Source of the DNA: Chthonomonas sp.
GTDB taxonomy: Bacteria > Armatimonadota > Fimbriimonadia > Fimbriimonadales > Fimbriimonadaceae
NCBI GenBank assembly: GCA_016788425.1
Contig: JAEURQ010000004.1
Coordinates: 186,001 to 250,000, forward strand
Reading direction: 5' to 3'
Length of the DNA stretch: 64,000 bases
Shown here: piece by piece, positions 33,203 to 41,009 of the stretch
Numbering within the stretch: position 1 is the first letter of the stretch
Layout: every line of letters begins with the position of its first letter
Made by a program: the position numbers and the translations under genes
The notes under the pieces: generated by a model
The model's database searches: none
Seen by the model: the letters and a program-made list of their open reading frames with translations, nothing else
Told to the model about the DNA's origin: nothing

Positions 33203-34203
33203 ATCAACGCCAGAGCCGCCGCGCCAAGAATGCCGGCGTCGTCAATTTCCTTGGCCTGCACAATCGTGGCGAAGTCAAACAGGTTGGGGATCGCGACATT
33301 GCGGGCCGCGCGTCGGGCCGGGCCGAGAATAAACTCGCCGGCCTTAGCGATTTGGCCGCCGACGGCCACCACGTCCGGCGCAAAAATGTTGATGAACGAG
33401 CCGATGCCTTGACCGAGGAAGGTGCCGACTTCCTCGAACACCTCAATCGCGAGTTCGTCGCCGGCTTCGCAGGCCTTGGAGATGAGGCTCGGGCTGACCA
33501 GGTTCAAATCGCCGCCGGTCAGTTGGTGCAGCACCGAATCGCGGCCCCGGTTGAGGCGGTGCTGGGCGCGGCGGATGATGCTGTCGCGCTGACAATAGGC
33601 TTCGAGGCTGCCGTAGCTCCCAGCCGGGCAATCCAGCCCGCTCGGGTTGAGGCTGAGGTGGCCGCATTCCGCGCCGCCCTTGTTGCCGCCAAGCAGCACG
33701 ATCGGGCCGCGAGCGTCGCCTTGCACGGAGCCCGGTCCCATCACGATTCCGCCGCCCACGCCGGTGCCCAAGGTGAGCATCACCAGGCACTTGGCGCGGT
33801 TTTCGCCCGAGCCAAATCGATATTCGCCGAGCGCGGCCAGGTTCGCGTCATTGCCCATGCACACCGGAATCGAGAGCCGCTCACGCAGCATTGCGCCGAC
33901 CGGCACGTCCTTCCAATACTTAAAAACGCTGCCTTCGTAGTGGCCAAAGTTCGGCGCCCAAAAGACCATGCCGCTCACGTCGTCCACAAATCCCGGGATG
34001 GCGAGGCCGACTCTTTCCGGCGTGGTATCGGTGTCGTTAATCGCTTGCTCAATCACCTCGTTGAGCGCTTCGATGATGGCTTCAGTGCCTTCCTGAGCGC
34101 GGCTCGGAATCTCTTGCCGTTCGCCCTGGGGATTGCCAGCTTCGTCCAGCACTTGCGCGCGCACGTTGGTGCCGCCCAAATCCACGCCGACCACGGTCCG
34201 CAT
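33199..34203 (-). CDS. ROK-family sugar kinase (glucokinase-like)
   Basis: The 334-aa protein starts VVGVDLGGTNVRAQVLDEAGN, the ROK ATP-binding motif. It has VGLAIPGFVDDVSG, CMGNDANLAALGEYRFG with the catalytic Asp, and LTLGTGVGGGIV. The ROK zinc motif normally C-x-C-G-x-x-G-C-x-E is altered: GLDCPAGSYGSLEAY keeps only the first cysteine. It probably phosphorylates glucose or an amino sugar. It lies downstream of a MarR regulator whose stop overlaps its ATG (TGATG). Confidence 0.88.
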   Translation of the reverse strand: MRTVVGVDLGGTNVRAQVLDEAGNPQGERQEIPSRAQEGTEAIIEALNEVIEQAINDTDTTPERVGLAIPGFVDDVSGMVFWAPNFGHYEGSVFKYWKDVPVGAMLRERLSIPVCMGNDANLAALGEYRFGSGENRAKCLVMLTLGTGVGGGIVMGPGSVQGDARGPIVLLGGNKGGAECGHLSLNPSGLDCPAGSYGSLEAYCQRDSIIRRAQHRLNRGRDSVLHQLTGGDLNLVSPSLISKACEAGDELAIEVFEEVGTFLGQGIGSFINIFAPDVVAVGGQIAKAGEFILGPARRAARNVAIPNLFDFATIVQAKEIDDAGILGAAALALI

Positions 34204-34634
34204 CAGGCGTCACCGCCTTCGAGGTTGGTCAGCATTTGGTCCAACACTCGCGCGACCACGCTCAGTTCGGTTTCAGTAATTCCCTTTAGCATCTGTTCTT
34301 CAATTGCGCCAATGTCGCGCACCATCAGCTTCACCGCGGCCTTCCCGGCGGGGGTCAGCAACACGCGCTTAGAGCGTCGGTCGCGCCGATCGTCCACTTG
34401 CTCAATCAGGCCCAATCGCAGGTGCAGTTGGATGGCCTCGGTGAGGGTTGGCGGAGTGATGGCGAGCCGCCGCGCAACCTCCGCCTGCACCAAGCCTCGG
34501 GCGTGGCCGTACAGCGTGGTGAGCAGTTGGAACGTGGCCCAACGATACCCCCGGGCCCGCAGCTTTGGCTCAATCGCACTGGATTGCGCGTCGTGCAAAA
34601 TTGCGATTCGCGCCAAAATTTCTTGTCCGGCCAT
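34203..34634 (-). CDS. MarR-family transcriptional regulator
   Basis: A 143-aa winged-helix protein (ATG 34634). FQLLTTLYGHARGLVQAEVARRL is followed by the recognition helix ITPPTLTEAIQLHLRLGLIEQ, the wing DRRDRRSKRVLLTPAGKAAV, and a C-terminal dimer helix. It precedes the ROK kinase in the same transcript and is divergent from the ArsR-B12 regulator. It probably controls the ROK gene or the divergent region; the ligand is unknown. Confidence 0.9.
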   Translation of the reverse strand: MAGQEILARIAILHDAQSSAIEPKLRARGYRWATFQLLTTLYGHARGLVQAEVARRLAITPPTLTEAIQLHLRLGLIEQVDDRRDRRSKRVLLTPAGKAAVKLMVRDIGAIEEQMLKGITETELSVVARVLDQMLTNLEGGDA

Positions 34635-34733
34635 AAGCAAGTTTGTACCTGATTGTTTCGGTCGGCGAATGTTTCCTGGGGTGAGCCGCTAGGTTGAACA
34701 ACTTTTAACATGCGCGGCTCGTAGTAGCTAGCA

Positions 34734-35645
34734 ATGCCGGACTTTATCCAAGATATGTTGGAGCCGTCGCGCCGCATCCTGCTTTGCGAATTGCTGGATG
34801 GAGCGCGAACGGTGACGCAACTGGTGGATGCGACCGGCATGAAGCAGCCGAATGTCAGCAATCACCTGGCCAAGTTGCGCGAACGCGATATCGTGCAGTC
34901 GAGCAAGATCGGCCGCCAGGTCTATTACAGTTTGCAGGGCTACGATATTGAGGTCGTGGTGCGCAACCTAATGATTCGTCAGGAAGAACCGCCGGTTGTT
35001 CCCGACGACGAGGTCGCGCTGAAGATCGCGCGCGCTGCGACCGCAGGCGACGACGAATCCGCAGCGCGGCTGATTGATCAGTACATGCGCGCGCATCGCG
35101 ATGTGATCAAAGCCTACGAAGACATTTTTGGGGCGGCGTTTTACTACATCGGCAAGTGGTTTGAGGTGCAGGCGATTGACGTGGCGCAGGAGCACCTGGC
35201 GACCGCGATTCTGGAACGGCTGATGTCGCGGGTGATGCACTATGCCGCGGTGCCACCGGCCACCGGGCCGAAGGCGATTTTAGCGTGCGTGCCCGAGAAC
35301 TATCACACCATTGGGCTTCGCATGCTCAGCGACTGTTTGCGCCTGCACGGTTGGCACACGTTTTACTTGGGGGCCAATGTGCCGCTGGCGAGCCTCACGA
35401 CTCGCGTGGCCGAGGTGCAACCCGACCTGCTCCTACTGAGCGTGACCACTGGTGAGCAGTTGCCGGCATTGAGCGAAGTTGTGGACGCGCTCGTGCGCGA
35501 ACGGGCGCGCCTAGAGCTCACCACGCGCATTGGCGTGGGCGGTCAAGGGACTCGCTTGCCCGAGGCGAGCGAAGTGCTCAAGCGGGTTGATTTCACCGCT
35601 AATACGCTCGGCGAATTTAACCAGCTCGTCCCGACTTTGGCTTAG
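34734..35645 (+). CDS. ArsR-type HTH fused to cobalamin-binding domains
   Basis: A 303-aa fusion. Residues 1-85 are an ArsR-like winged helix (RRILLCELLDGARTVTQLVD, KQPNVSNHLAKLRERDIV, GRQVYYSL). Residues about 95-170 are a B12-binding cap bundle with Trp142 and AQEHLATAILERL (Glu153-His154). Residues 180-300 are a Rossmann-like B12-binding domain with E188-x-x-H191-x-x-G194 (ENYHTIG) and LYL-type strands. Light-sensing CarH/LitR regulators have the same cap and H-x-x-G site but a MerR HTH. This may be a B12 sensor or photoreceptor. Its targets are unknown. Confidence 0.85.
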   Translation: MPDFIQDMLEPSRRILLCELLDGARTVTQLVDATGMKQPNVSNHLAKLRERDIVQSSKIGRQVYYSLQGYDIEVVVRNLMIRQEEPPVVPDDEVALKIARAATAGDDESAARLIDQYMRAHRDVIKAYEDIFGAAFYYIGKWFEVQAIDVAQEHLATAILERLMSRVMHYAAVPPATGPKAILACVPENYHTIGLRMLSDCLRLHGWHTFYLGANVPLASLTTRVAEVQPDLLLLSVTTGEQLPALSEVVDALVRERARLELTTRIGVGGQGTRLPEASEVLKRVDFTANTLGEFNQLVPTLA

Positions 35646-36072
35646 GCGTTCGCTTGGGCTGCGGGCTCGGAATCTTCTTATCCGCCCACGCCTTGGCGCT
35701 CACTCCGAGTACGGCCAGAAGGCTAAGCACGAGCCCAACGTTGACCCACGAGGGGCCACTTGCCGCGTGCTTGCTCGCTTCGGTCGCTTCCACCAGAGTC
35801 TGGCGCGAGGCAACCGCGATGTTGCTTTGCGCGCGCTCGGACGCCATGGCCGGAGCCACCGGCTGGGGCGCCGCCGCCTTAAAATCCTTGACCTCGCCCA
35901 TCGTCGCCTGGTGCGCCTGATCCTTCACCAAGCGCTCGTCGGTCACTTCCGGCACGGGCTTGAAGTTCGGATCGCGAATGATGCCGCCCGCCTTGGCGGT
36001 CGCGCCGATGGCCACGACGGCCAAGGCGAACAGGAGCGTTCGGAGCGTGGTTGCTTTGTTCTTCATCACCAT
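35617..36072 (-). CDS. hypothetical exported membrane protein at end of pilin operon
   Basis: A 151-aa protein (ATG 36072, with GAGG a few bases upstream; ATG 36066 possible). Signal peptide or first helix RTLLFALAVVAIGATAKA, a charged middle section, and a second hydrophobic helix WVNVGLVLSLLAVLGVSAKAW, then the basic tail PQPKRTPKPKSGRAG. Not recognised. It follows the PilX-like gene with a 7-bp overlap and ends 29 bp inside the convergent ArsR-B12 gene. Confidence 0.65.
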   Translation of the reverse strand: MVMKNKATTLRTLLFALAVVAIGATAKAGGIIRDPNFKPVPEVTDERLVKDQAHQATMGEVKDFKAAAPQPVAPAMASERAQSNIAVASRQTLVEATEASKHAASGPSWVNVGLVLSLLAVLGVSAKAWADKKIPSPQPKRTPKPKSGRAG

Positions 36073-37907
36073 TGGAAACCTCGGTCTTGCCATGTGCTGC
36101 GGAGCAACACTGGGCTGCGCGGCAGTTGAATGTCAACGATCGGCTGATTGGTCAGTTGACGCTCGCGAATGCGGTTGTCGTAGTTCATTTTAAGCGGCAG
36201 GCTATAGGTCACCAGCGCCTCGTCTTTGCTGATGAGGGTGCCGTTGAACGTGACGCCGCCGCCGCCAGTGCCGATGTTTCCGCCGCCGACGAAGTTGGAA
36301 TACAGAATCCCGTCAACCCGATTCACACCCGAGGAGATCGCATCAAGCGCGTTGTCGCCGAAGACGCTTTGGTACTTTTTGTAGCCGGTGCCGTCGGTTT
36401 GCGTGCCGTCGTAAGCCGGAATCAGCGTCCCGTCATCGGCGTAACGCGCCTTGGTAAACGGCGGTTTCATGTAGTACAGCGGATACGGATCCGAAAACTG
36501 CTTCGGGTTGCCCATGATGACCGACCCGCTGGCGCAGAGCGCGACTAGGTCCTTCTTTTCGTTGGCCTGCTCGGTCGCGAGCGGAGACCCGCGGAAGTCG
36601 GGCGGATTGACATACTGCCAGCTGCCGACGATGTGCACGTTGCGGCCTGCGTACAGGGTGCCCTGGCCCTGGACGTAGCCCTTCACGACGACATCTTGCG
36701 TAAACGTGACGGGGCCGTGGACCTTCACCGGTTTGCTCGAAGTGCCGACAAGGATGGCCGAGCCGGTCACCACGCCGTTGGTCGAAATGCGTTGATATGA
36801 GTTTGTGCTGCTATTCCAGACCTCCACGTACGGTTGCTGCCCAAAGTTGGGGTTGGCCGTGCCGTCGGCGAACGTCGCCTTGGGGTTGGTGTAGGTTTGG
36901 CTCAACGTTTGGTAACGCGAAATGTTTTGCAGGTCGGGCATGATCAGCTCCTGCGAGGGGTTCGTGTCGAGCGTCGTATGCGTCGCCGTCGAACCGGTGC
37001 GGACCCACGCTTTGGTGCCGCTGGCGTCGAACTTCACCGCACCCGAGGTGCGTCCGGCCGAGATCGCGCCCGTGGATTGAAACACGAAATCGCGCCACGT
37101 TTCGTAGTCGGACGTGCCCGCCGCGCCGTGCACGGTGCTGTCGTAACCCGGTCGGGTCGCGGCATCCACCTTCGAGCGATACGTCGCGTCGTCCATCTTG
37201 AACGGCGATCCATTGATCAGGCCGGGCGCGGCCGGGATCAGTTTGTCGTTGGCCGCGGCCACAATCGAGCCGTTGACGGTAGGGTCGCCGCCGCTAAAAT
37301 CGAAGTTGCCGTTGGCGCGCATGTCGCCGTTCACCACGAGGTCGTTTTGGCCGAAGCCGCTCATCCACCCGTAGTTGTTGACAAAGTACGTGTAGTCAAA
37401 AACGGCGCTGCGGGCGAGCTCGTAGCGGGCTTGCACGTCCACGATTTTGCGGGCCTCGTTGGTATCGAGTACGCCGTCATTGTCGGCATCCACCCAGCCG
37501 ACGGCGCGGATCGTGACATTTCGCACGTAAGTGTTGCCGGTTGGGGTTGAGTAGCCCACCACGCCGCTGCTAAAGCGACCGACGCCATCGAGACTGCCCG
37601 ACTGCGTGGACAAGGGATTGTTGATGGTTGCGCCCGTACAGGCCGCGTCCATTGCCGTGAACGTCTGGTTCGCGCGGAACGGTCGCCACAGCGAGCGGAG
37701 CGAGCTCTGCACACCCGCTTCGCAAAGTCCGGTGGTCTGCACATCCACGGCTTGGCGACGCGCCAGGCGGTTGGTTTGCGTGGCGCTATCCAGGTAGCTG
37801 CCGGTCGCAAACGTCAGGAGCATCAGCACCGAAAACGCGGCGATGAGAGCAAAGCCACGGTCTTTCTTGGTGCGATTCCTTCGAGGTCGAATTTGTTGCA
37901 GGGTCAT
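36066..37907 (-). CDS. PilX-like pilus assembly protein
   Basis: A 613-aa protein with an N-terminal pilin-type hydrophobic helix preceded by basic residues (RTKKDRGFALIAAFSVLMLLTFATGSYLD) and a long extracellular body rich in Gly/Asn/Thr (DLVVNGDMRANGNFDFSGG, VKGYVQGQGTLYAGRNVHIVG). The start GFALIAAF and gene order V-W-X match the minor pilin operons pilV-pilW-pilX. It is much longer than typical PilX. DADNDGVLDTNE resembles a calcium loop, suggesting an adhesin-like tip role. Confidence 0.72.
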   Translation of the reverse strand: MTLQQIRPRRNRTKKDRGFALIAAFSVLMLLTFATGSYLDSATQTNRLARRQAVDVQTTGLCEAGVQSSLRSLWRPFRANQTFTAMDAACTGATINNPLSTQSGSLDGVGRFSSGVVGYSTPTGNTYVRNVTIRAVGWVDADNDGVLDTNEARKIVDVQARYELARSAVFDYTYFVNNYGWMSGFGQNDLVVNGDMRANGNFDFSGGDPTVNGSIVAAANDKLIPAAPGLINGSPFKMDDATYRSKVDAATRPGYDSTVHGAAGTSDYETWRDFVFQSTGAISAGRTSGAVKFDASGTKAWVRTGSTATHTTLDTNPSQELIMPDLQNISRYQTLSQTYTNPKATFADGTANPNFGQQPYVEVWNSSTNSYQRISTNGVVTGSAILVGTSSKPVKVHGPVTFTQDVVVKGYVQGQGTLYAGRNVHIVGSWQYVNPPDFRGSPLATEQANEKKDLVALCASGSVIMGNPKQFSDPYPLYYMKPPFTKARYADDGTLIPAYDGTQTDGTGYKKYQSVFGDNALDAISSGVNRVDGILYSNFVGGGNIGTGGGGVTFNGTLISKDEALVTYSLPLKMNYDNRIRERQLTNQPIVDIQLPRSPVLLRSTWQDRGFQW

Positions 37908-38473
37908 CGGGTGGTCACCGGGATATTGCGGAGAAAAAAGGTCTCCGCGGTGAGGGTTTTTTGGCGCTCGGAATTGCGCCCGGCGTTGTCGGTGGTCAGC
38001 CGCATCTTCAGTTCGCGGATGACGGTGCCGTCGCCAGCGGTGAAAATTTGGTAGCTGTTGCCGCTGCTTGGGTTGATGTTGCTCACGTTGGTGGCGAGCG
38101 TTCGCATGGAAGCCGAGGGGCCGTATTCGATGCGCCCGACCGTGCTCACCACGCGGTACTGCACGCGGCGGGTAACGCCATCCCAGGTCATCGGCTGCAC
38201 GTAAAGGCCGGTGCCATCCTTGAGCGGAAGCTTGTAGTTGAGGCCCAGGCCGTTCGCGTCGAGCGTGACCTCCATGGCTTCTTTGAGTTCGGAACTGATG
38301 ACGCGGATGGATTTTTGGCCATCCACATTGCTATCAATTGCGCCTTGGCCCTTGGACCAACCGTACATGCCCATGACCAGCGTGGAGACCGTGCCGAACA
38401 CCACGAGCACGCCCAGCGAGGACGCCACCATGGTTTCGACCAGAGTAAACGCTTGAGACTTTCGACGTTTCAT
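37904..38473 (-). CDS. minor type IV pilin, PilW-like
   Basis: A 189-aa prepilin: KRRKSQAFTLVETMVASSLGVLVVFGTVSTL, with the conserved Glu5 after cleavage. The residue before the cleaved Phe is Ala rather than the usual Gly. The body (DGQKSIRVISSELKEAMEV, NPSSGNSYQIFTAGDG) fits PilW. Start and stop overlap neighbours by 4 bp each. Confidence 0.8.
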   Translation of the reverse strand: MKRRKSQAFTLVETMVASSLGVLVVFGTVSTLVMGMYGWSKGQGAIDSNVDGQKSIRVISSELKEAMEVTLDANGLGLNYKLPLKDGTGLYVQPMTWDGVTRRVQYRVVSTVGRIEYGPSASMRTLATNVSNINPSSGNSYQIFTAGDGTVIRELKMRLTTDNAGRNSERQKTLTAETFFLRNIPVTTR

Positions 38474-38928
38474 AAGTTGGCCACCAGGGTTCCCACCCGC
38501 ACGGTTCGGGTTTGTCCACGGTCGCTGTACTGCACCGTCACGATCACCCGGCGAAGGTCAAGGTCGGCTTGCTCAACCCGGATTTGGCCGGTGCCCGAGG
38601 GCAACACTTGGCTGACGGCTTCGTTCGTGCCGTTTCCGACGGCGGTGAAGCTGTAGGTATCGGCGGCGATGGGCGTCACCGAATCGATGAGTCCCTCGGT
38701 TTGCAGAGCCGCGGCGCTGAGATTGGGATAGCCAGTGCCACGCACGCGTTCGAGTTGCTGCTGTGCCAGGTTGGTCGCCTTGCCGAGCAGGTCGGCTTTG
38801 ATGCGACTTTGCGTTGCGACCGGGAGAGATGCGCTGACAATGACGGCGCACAAGGAAGCCAGGAAGACTCCTAAAAGTACTTCCACAAACGAGAAACCCC
38901 TATTCTTTGGTGCTCGACGGCGGTTCAT
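38470..38928 (-). CDS. minor type IV pilin, PilV-like
   Basis: A 152-aa prepilin with the cleavage region KNRGFSFVEVLLGVFLASLCAV and Glu5, followed by ATNLAQQQLERVRGTGYPNLS, the typical PilV pattern. First gene of the minor pilin operon (38928 down to 35617). Minor pilins prime pilus assembly at the inner membrane. Confidence 0.82.
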   Translation of the reverse strand: MNRRRAPKNRGFSFVEVLLGVFLASLCAVIVSASLPVATQSRIKADLLGKATNLAQQQLERVRGTGYPNLSAAALQTEGLIDSVTPIAADTYSFTAVGNGTNEAVSQVLPSGTGQIRVEQADLDLRRVIVTVQYSDRGQTRTVRVGTLVANL

Positions 38929-39000
38929 CTACATCTATCCCTACAAGTGATGTTCCATAGATGCCTGAAGAACTTAACCTAGTAGTTGTGCGGCAATGTG

Positions 39001-39035
39001 CAAAAAAACAAAAGCCCCGGAGAATGACCGGGGCT
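39001..39035 (-). terminator. Rho-independent terminator (distal of a pair)
   Basis: On the minus strand, AGCCCCGG (39028-39035) and CCGGGGCT (39013-39020) form an exact 8-bp stem, followed by a T-rich run (complement of 39002-39012). It lies downstream of the pilin gene and of a second, very similar terminator. Confidence 0.85.
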
Positions 39036-39090
39036 GATGAATCGTTGGCGCACGGGCTTGTTGTTCCCCATGCAAAAGCGACGTTCACAT

Positions 39091-39121
39091 AGCAAATTAG
39101 CCCCGGATAAACCGGGGCTAA
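39091..39121 (-). terminator. Rho-independent terminator (proximal of a pair)
   Basis: TTAGCCCCGG and CCGGGGCTAA (39112-39121 and 39097-39106 on the minus strand) form a 10-bp stem with a 5-nt loop, 18 bp after the pilin stop. The T-run is short (TTTG), so the second terminator may act as backup. Confidence 0.75.
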
Positions 39122-39138
39122 CAAGCATGAGTCGTTCC

Positions 39139-39489
39139 TTACGGAAGTGCGTGGCGAGCGTCGCTCGTCGAGTAGGTGCAAGTGGGGTTAGAGCCGACGG
39201 TCGCGATGCCGTAAGTACCACCCGACGGACAGGCCGGCATCGTGCGAATGTAGTTCGGCACAATGTTGGCTTGGGTGACAGTTGCACCCGAACCAAGTCG
39301 GTTTTCCATCGCGTACTGCTCCTTAGCCGAGTCAATTTGCTTGAGGTTGGCCACACAGGTCGATGCACGGCTTGTATCGCGAGCACGAACGAAGTTCGGG
39401 ACGGCGATGGCCAGCAGGATGCCGATGATCATGACCACGATCATGATTTCAATCAGCGTAAAGCCTTTGTTCTTCTTGATGTTCTTCAT
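39139..39489 (-). CDS. type IV pilin / pseudopilin (major pilin candidate)
   Basis: The 116-aa prepilin starts at ATG 39489. KNKGFTLIEIMIVVMIIGILLAIAVPNF is the canonical class III cleavage and N-terminal helix, with Glu5. The body is short, with a C-terminal disulfide pair (MPACPSGGTYGI...TCTYST). It has its own leader with several hairpins and its own double terminator, so it is expressed separately from the minor pilins, as expected for an abundant pilin. PulG-type pseudopilin is the alternative. Confidence 0.88.
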   Translation of the reverse strand: MKNIKKNKGFTLIEIMIVVMIIGILLAIAVPNFVRARDTSRASTCVANLKQIDSAKEQYAMENRLGSGATVTQANIVPNYIRTMPACPSGGTYGIATVGSNPTCTYSTSDARHALP

Positions 39490-39673
39490 AGGTTTCCGGT
39501 ACCTTCCGAGAGAGAGAGGTATATCCTCCCTCCTTGAATTCCTTGGATTGATCCTGTGAAGACCTCGTAAGAATACGAGACTCGTGAGAATCTCCCCACA
39601 AGTCTTGTCGGACAAGTGTCTTGAGATCTTTAGCCTGAAACCTTCAGGCAGGCTGTGACGTTCTAACCCATTG
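39490..39673 (-). promoter_or_regulatory. structured leader region of the pilin gene
   Basis: The gap between the pilin (minus) and M48 (plus) genes holds three exact hairpins: CTCGTA/TACGAG (39564-39579), CTTGTC/GACAAG (39604-39616) and CCTGAA/TTCAGG (39634-39648). GGAAGG and GGAGGGAGG stretches lie before the pilin start. No known riboswitch core (for example GEMM) was found. The region must also hold the M48 promoter. Confidence 0.5.
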
Positions 39674-40447
39674 ATGCGAAGAATCCGCAATTTTGCCGTT
39701 GCCACCACGCTGGTTGGCGCTGCCACCATGGCCCAAGCGCAGAGCCTGAAGCCCGATTTCAAGACTCAGCTGAAGCTCGGCAAGGAGGCGGCCGCCGAGC
39801 TGCGCACCAAGGAAAAGGTGCTCCCGGGCACCGACACCCGTGTGAAGCTACTACGCTCGCTCGGCGAGAAGCTCATTCGCACCATCCCTGACGCGGAGTG
39901 GAAGTCGCGCCCCTACGAATTCAGCTTCGATGTGATCGAAAGTAAGGAAGTCAACGCGTTCTGCTTGCCGGGCGGACCGGTCTTTTTCTACACCGGCCTG
40001 CTCGATAAAATGAGCACCGTGGACCAGCTGGTCGGCGTGCTCGGCCACGAAGTCGGCCACGCGCGGATGGAGCACTGGGCTCGCCAAGTGGAGGATTCCA
40101 ATAAGAAGGGTCTCCTGTTCGGCATCGCCAGCGAGATTTTCAACATCGGCAAAACCGGCCAAGACCTCGCCTCGCTCGCATTAGGTGTGGACCAACTGAA
40201 GTACGGCCGTAAGAACGAAAATCAAGCCGACGTCGAGGGGTTCAACTCGGTGGTGGCCATGGGCTACAACCCGCAAGGCATGGTGGACGTGTTCCGCATG
40301 TTCGAGGCGATGAAGAAAGGCAACAACAGCCCGGAATGGCTGAGCAGCCACCCCGACGACAAGAAGCGGATTCAGCGGCTGGAAGACATGACCAAGAAAT
40401 CCAAGCGCACCTTCCCGGCGCAGCAACGCCTACCCTGGCTGAAGTAG
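39674..40447 (+). CDS. exported M48-family metalloprotease
   Basis: The 257-aa protein (ATG 39674) has a signal peptide (FAVATTLVGAATMAQA-Q). The zinc site is HEVGH at 125-129, with the third ligand in ENQADVEG. FDVIESKEVNAFCLPGGPVFFYTGLL is typical of BepA/Oma1-like M48 proteases. The protein has no membrane helices after the signal. It probably handles damaged envelope proteins in the periplasm. It is convergent with the HD-domain gene, overlapping by 18 bp. Confidence 0.9.
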   Translation: MRRIRNFAVATTLVGAATMAQAQSLKPDFKTQLKLGKEAAAELRTKEKVLPGTDTRVKLLRSLGEKLIRTIPDAEWKSRPYEFSFDVIESKEVNAFCLPGGPVFFYTGLLDKMSTVDQLVGVLGHEVGHARMEHWARQVEDSNKKGLLFGIASEIFNIGKTGQDLASLALGVDQLKYGRKNENQADVEGFNSVVAMGYNPQGMVDVFRMFEAMKKGNNSPEWLSSHPDDKKRIQRLEDMTKKSKRTFPAQQRLPWLK

Positions 40448-40981
40448 CTCGTTCGCCACAGCCTGCCACAGCGCCGGATTGACCTCCGGCGCGATGAGGT
40501 GCAAAATCGTGCGGGTCTGCGCGTGGTAGCGGATCAGTTTGTCGGCGCTCTTTATCGCATTGGCGATTTTCACATTGCTCAGGCGATCGGCCAGTTTGAT
40601 CGTCTGCGCCTCATCGGACATCTCCTCGATGTCGCGGAGCAGCATGTAGGACCGGAGTTCCCAGACTTCCGCCTTGGTCATATCCTCAAGTTCTTCGGCG
40701 GTCGGCTCGTCGCGAGTGAGTTCTTTGACGAGCGCCGCGATCTCGGGGCCGAACTGCTCGGCGATGGTCTCGGGGGAAATGTTGCCGTGCTCCACGGTGT
40801 CGTGCAGAAAGGCGGCGGCCAGCATCGTCGGGTCGGTGATTCCGCCGATGTGCTGGAGGTTCAGCACCACCTCGCTCGGATGGACCACGTAGGGCAGCGG
40901 CGGCTCGTGGTCGGTCCATTGCCCGGCGTGAGCCTCGGTCATCAGTTGCGCGGCGCGGGCGAGCATCTCCATATGTCGCAT
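40430..40981 (-). CDS. HD-domain phosphohydrolase (SpoT/MESH1-like)
   Basis: The 183-aa protein starts at ATG 40981 (40972 also possible). The HD fold ligands are H34 (PYVVHPSEVV), H60-D61 (AAAFLHDTVEHG) and a later Asp in IKLADRLSNVKIANAI. The pattern resembles the ppGpp hydrolase domain of SpoT and the small MESH1 enzymes. No synthetase or TGS/ACT domain. It is divergent from ppx across a palindromic 15-bp region. A link between alarmone and polyphosphate is an attractive inference only. Confidence 0.8.
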   Translation of the reverse strand: MRHMEMLARAAQLMTEAHAGQWTDHEPPLPYVVHPSEVVLNLQHIGGITDPTMLAAAFLHDTVEHGNISPETIAEQFGPEIAALVKELTRDEPTAEELEDMTKAEVWELRSYMLLRDIEEMSDEAQTIKLADRLSNVKIANAIKSADKLIRYHAQTRTILHLIAPEVNPALWQAVANELLQPG

Positions 40982-40995
40982 TATGGGCCCCATAA
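40981..40995. promoter_or_regulatory. palindrome at the divergent HD/ppx starts
   Basis: TTATGGG (40981-40987) and CCCATAA (40989-40995) are exact reverse complements around a single C. The site touches the start codon of the HD gene and lies 15 bp before the favoured ppx start, so a bound protein would block both. Candidate operator only. Confidence 0.45.
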
Positions 40996-41009
40996 TAATG
41001 GGAATGGGC

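Noticed and set aside
36834-37550. 238-codon plus-strand ORF inside the PilX-like gene
   Set aside because: Arg/Val-rich shadow of a GC-rich coding strand; the minus-strand gene has a clear pilin N-terminus and operon context.
39490-39673. c-di-GMP (GEMM) riboswitch upstream of the pilin
   Set aside because: No conserved GEMM core or tetraloop-receptor sequence on the minus strand; only simple hairpins.
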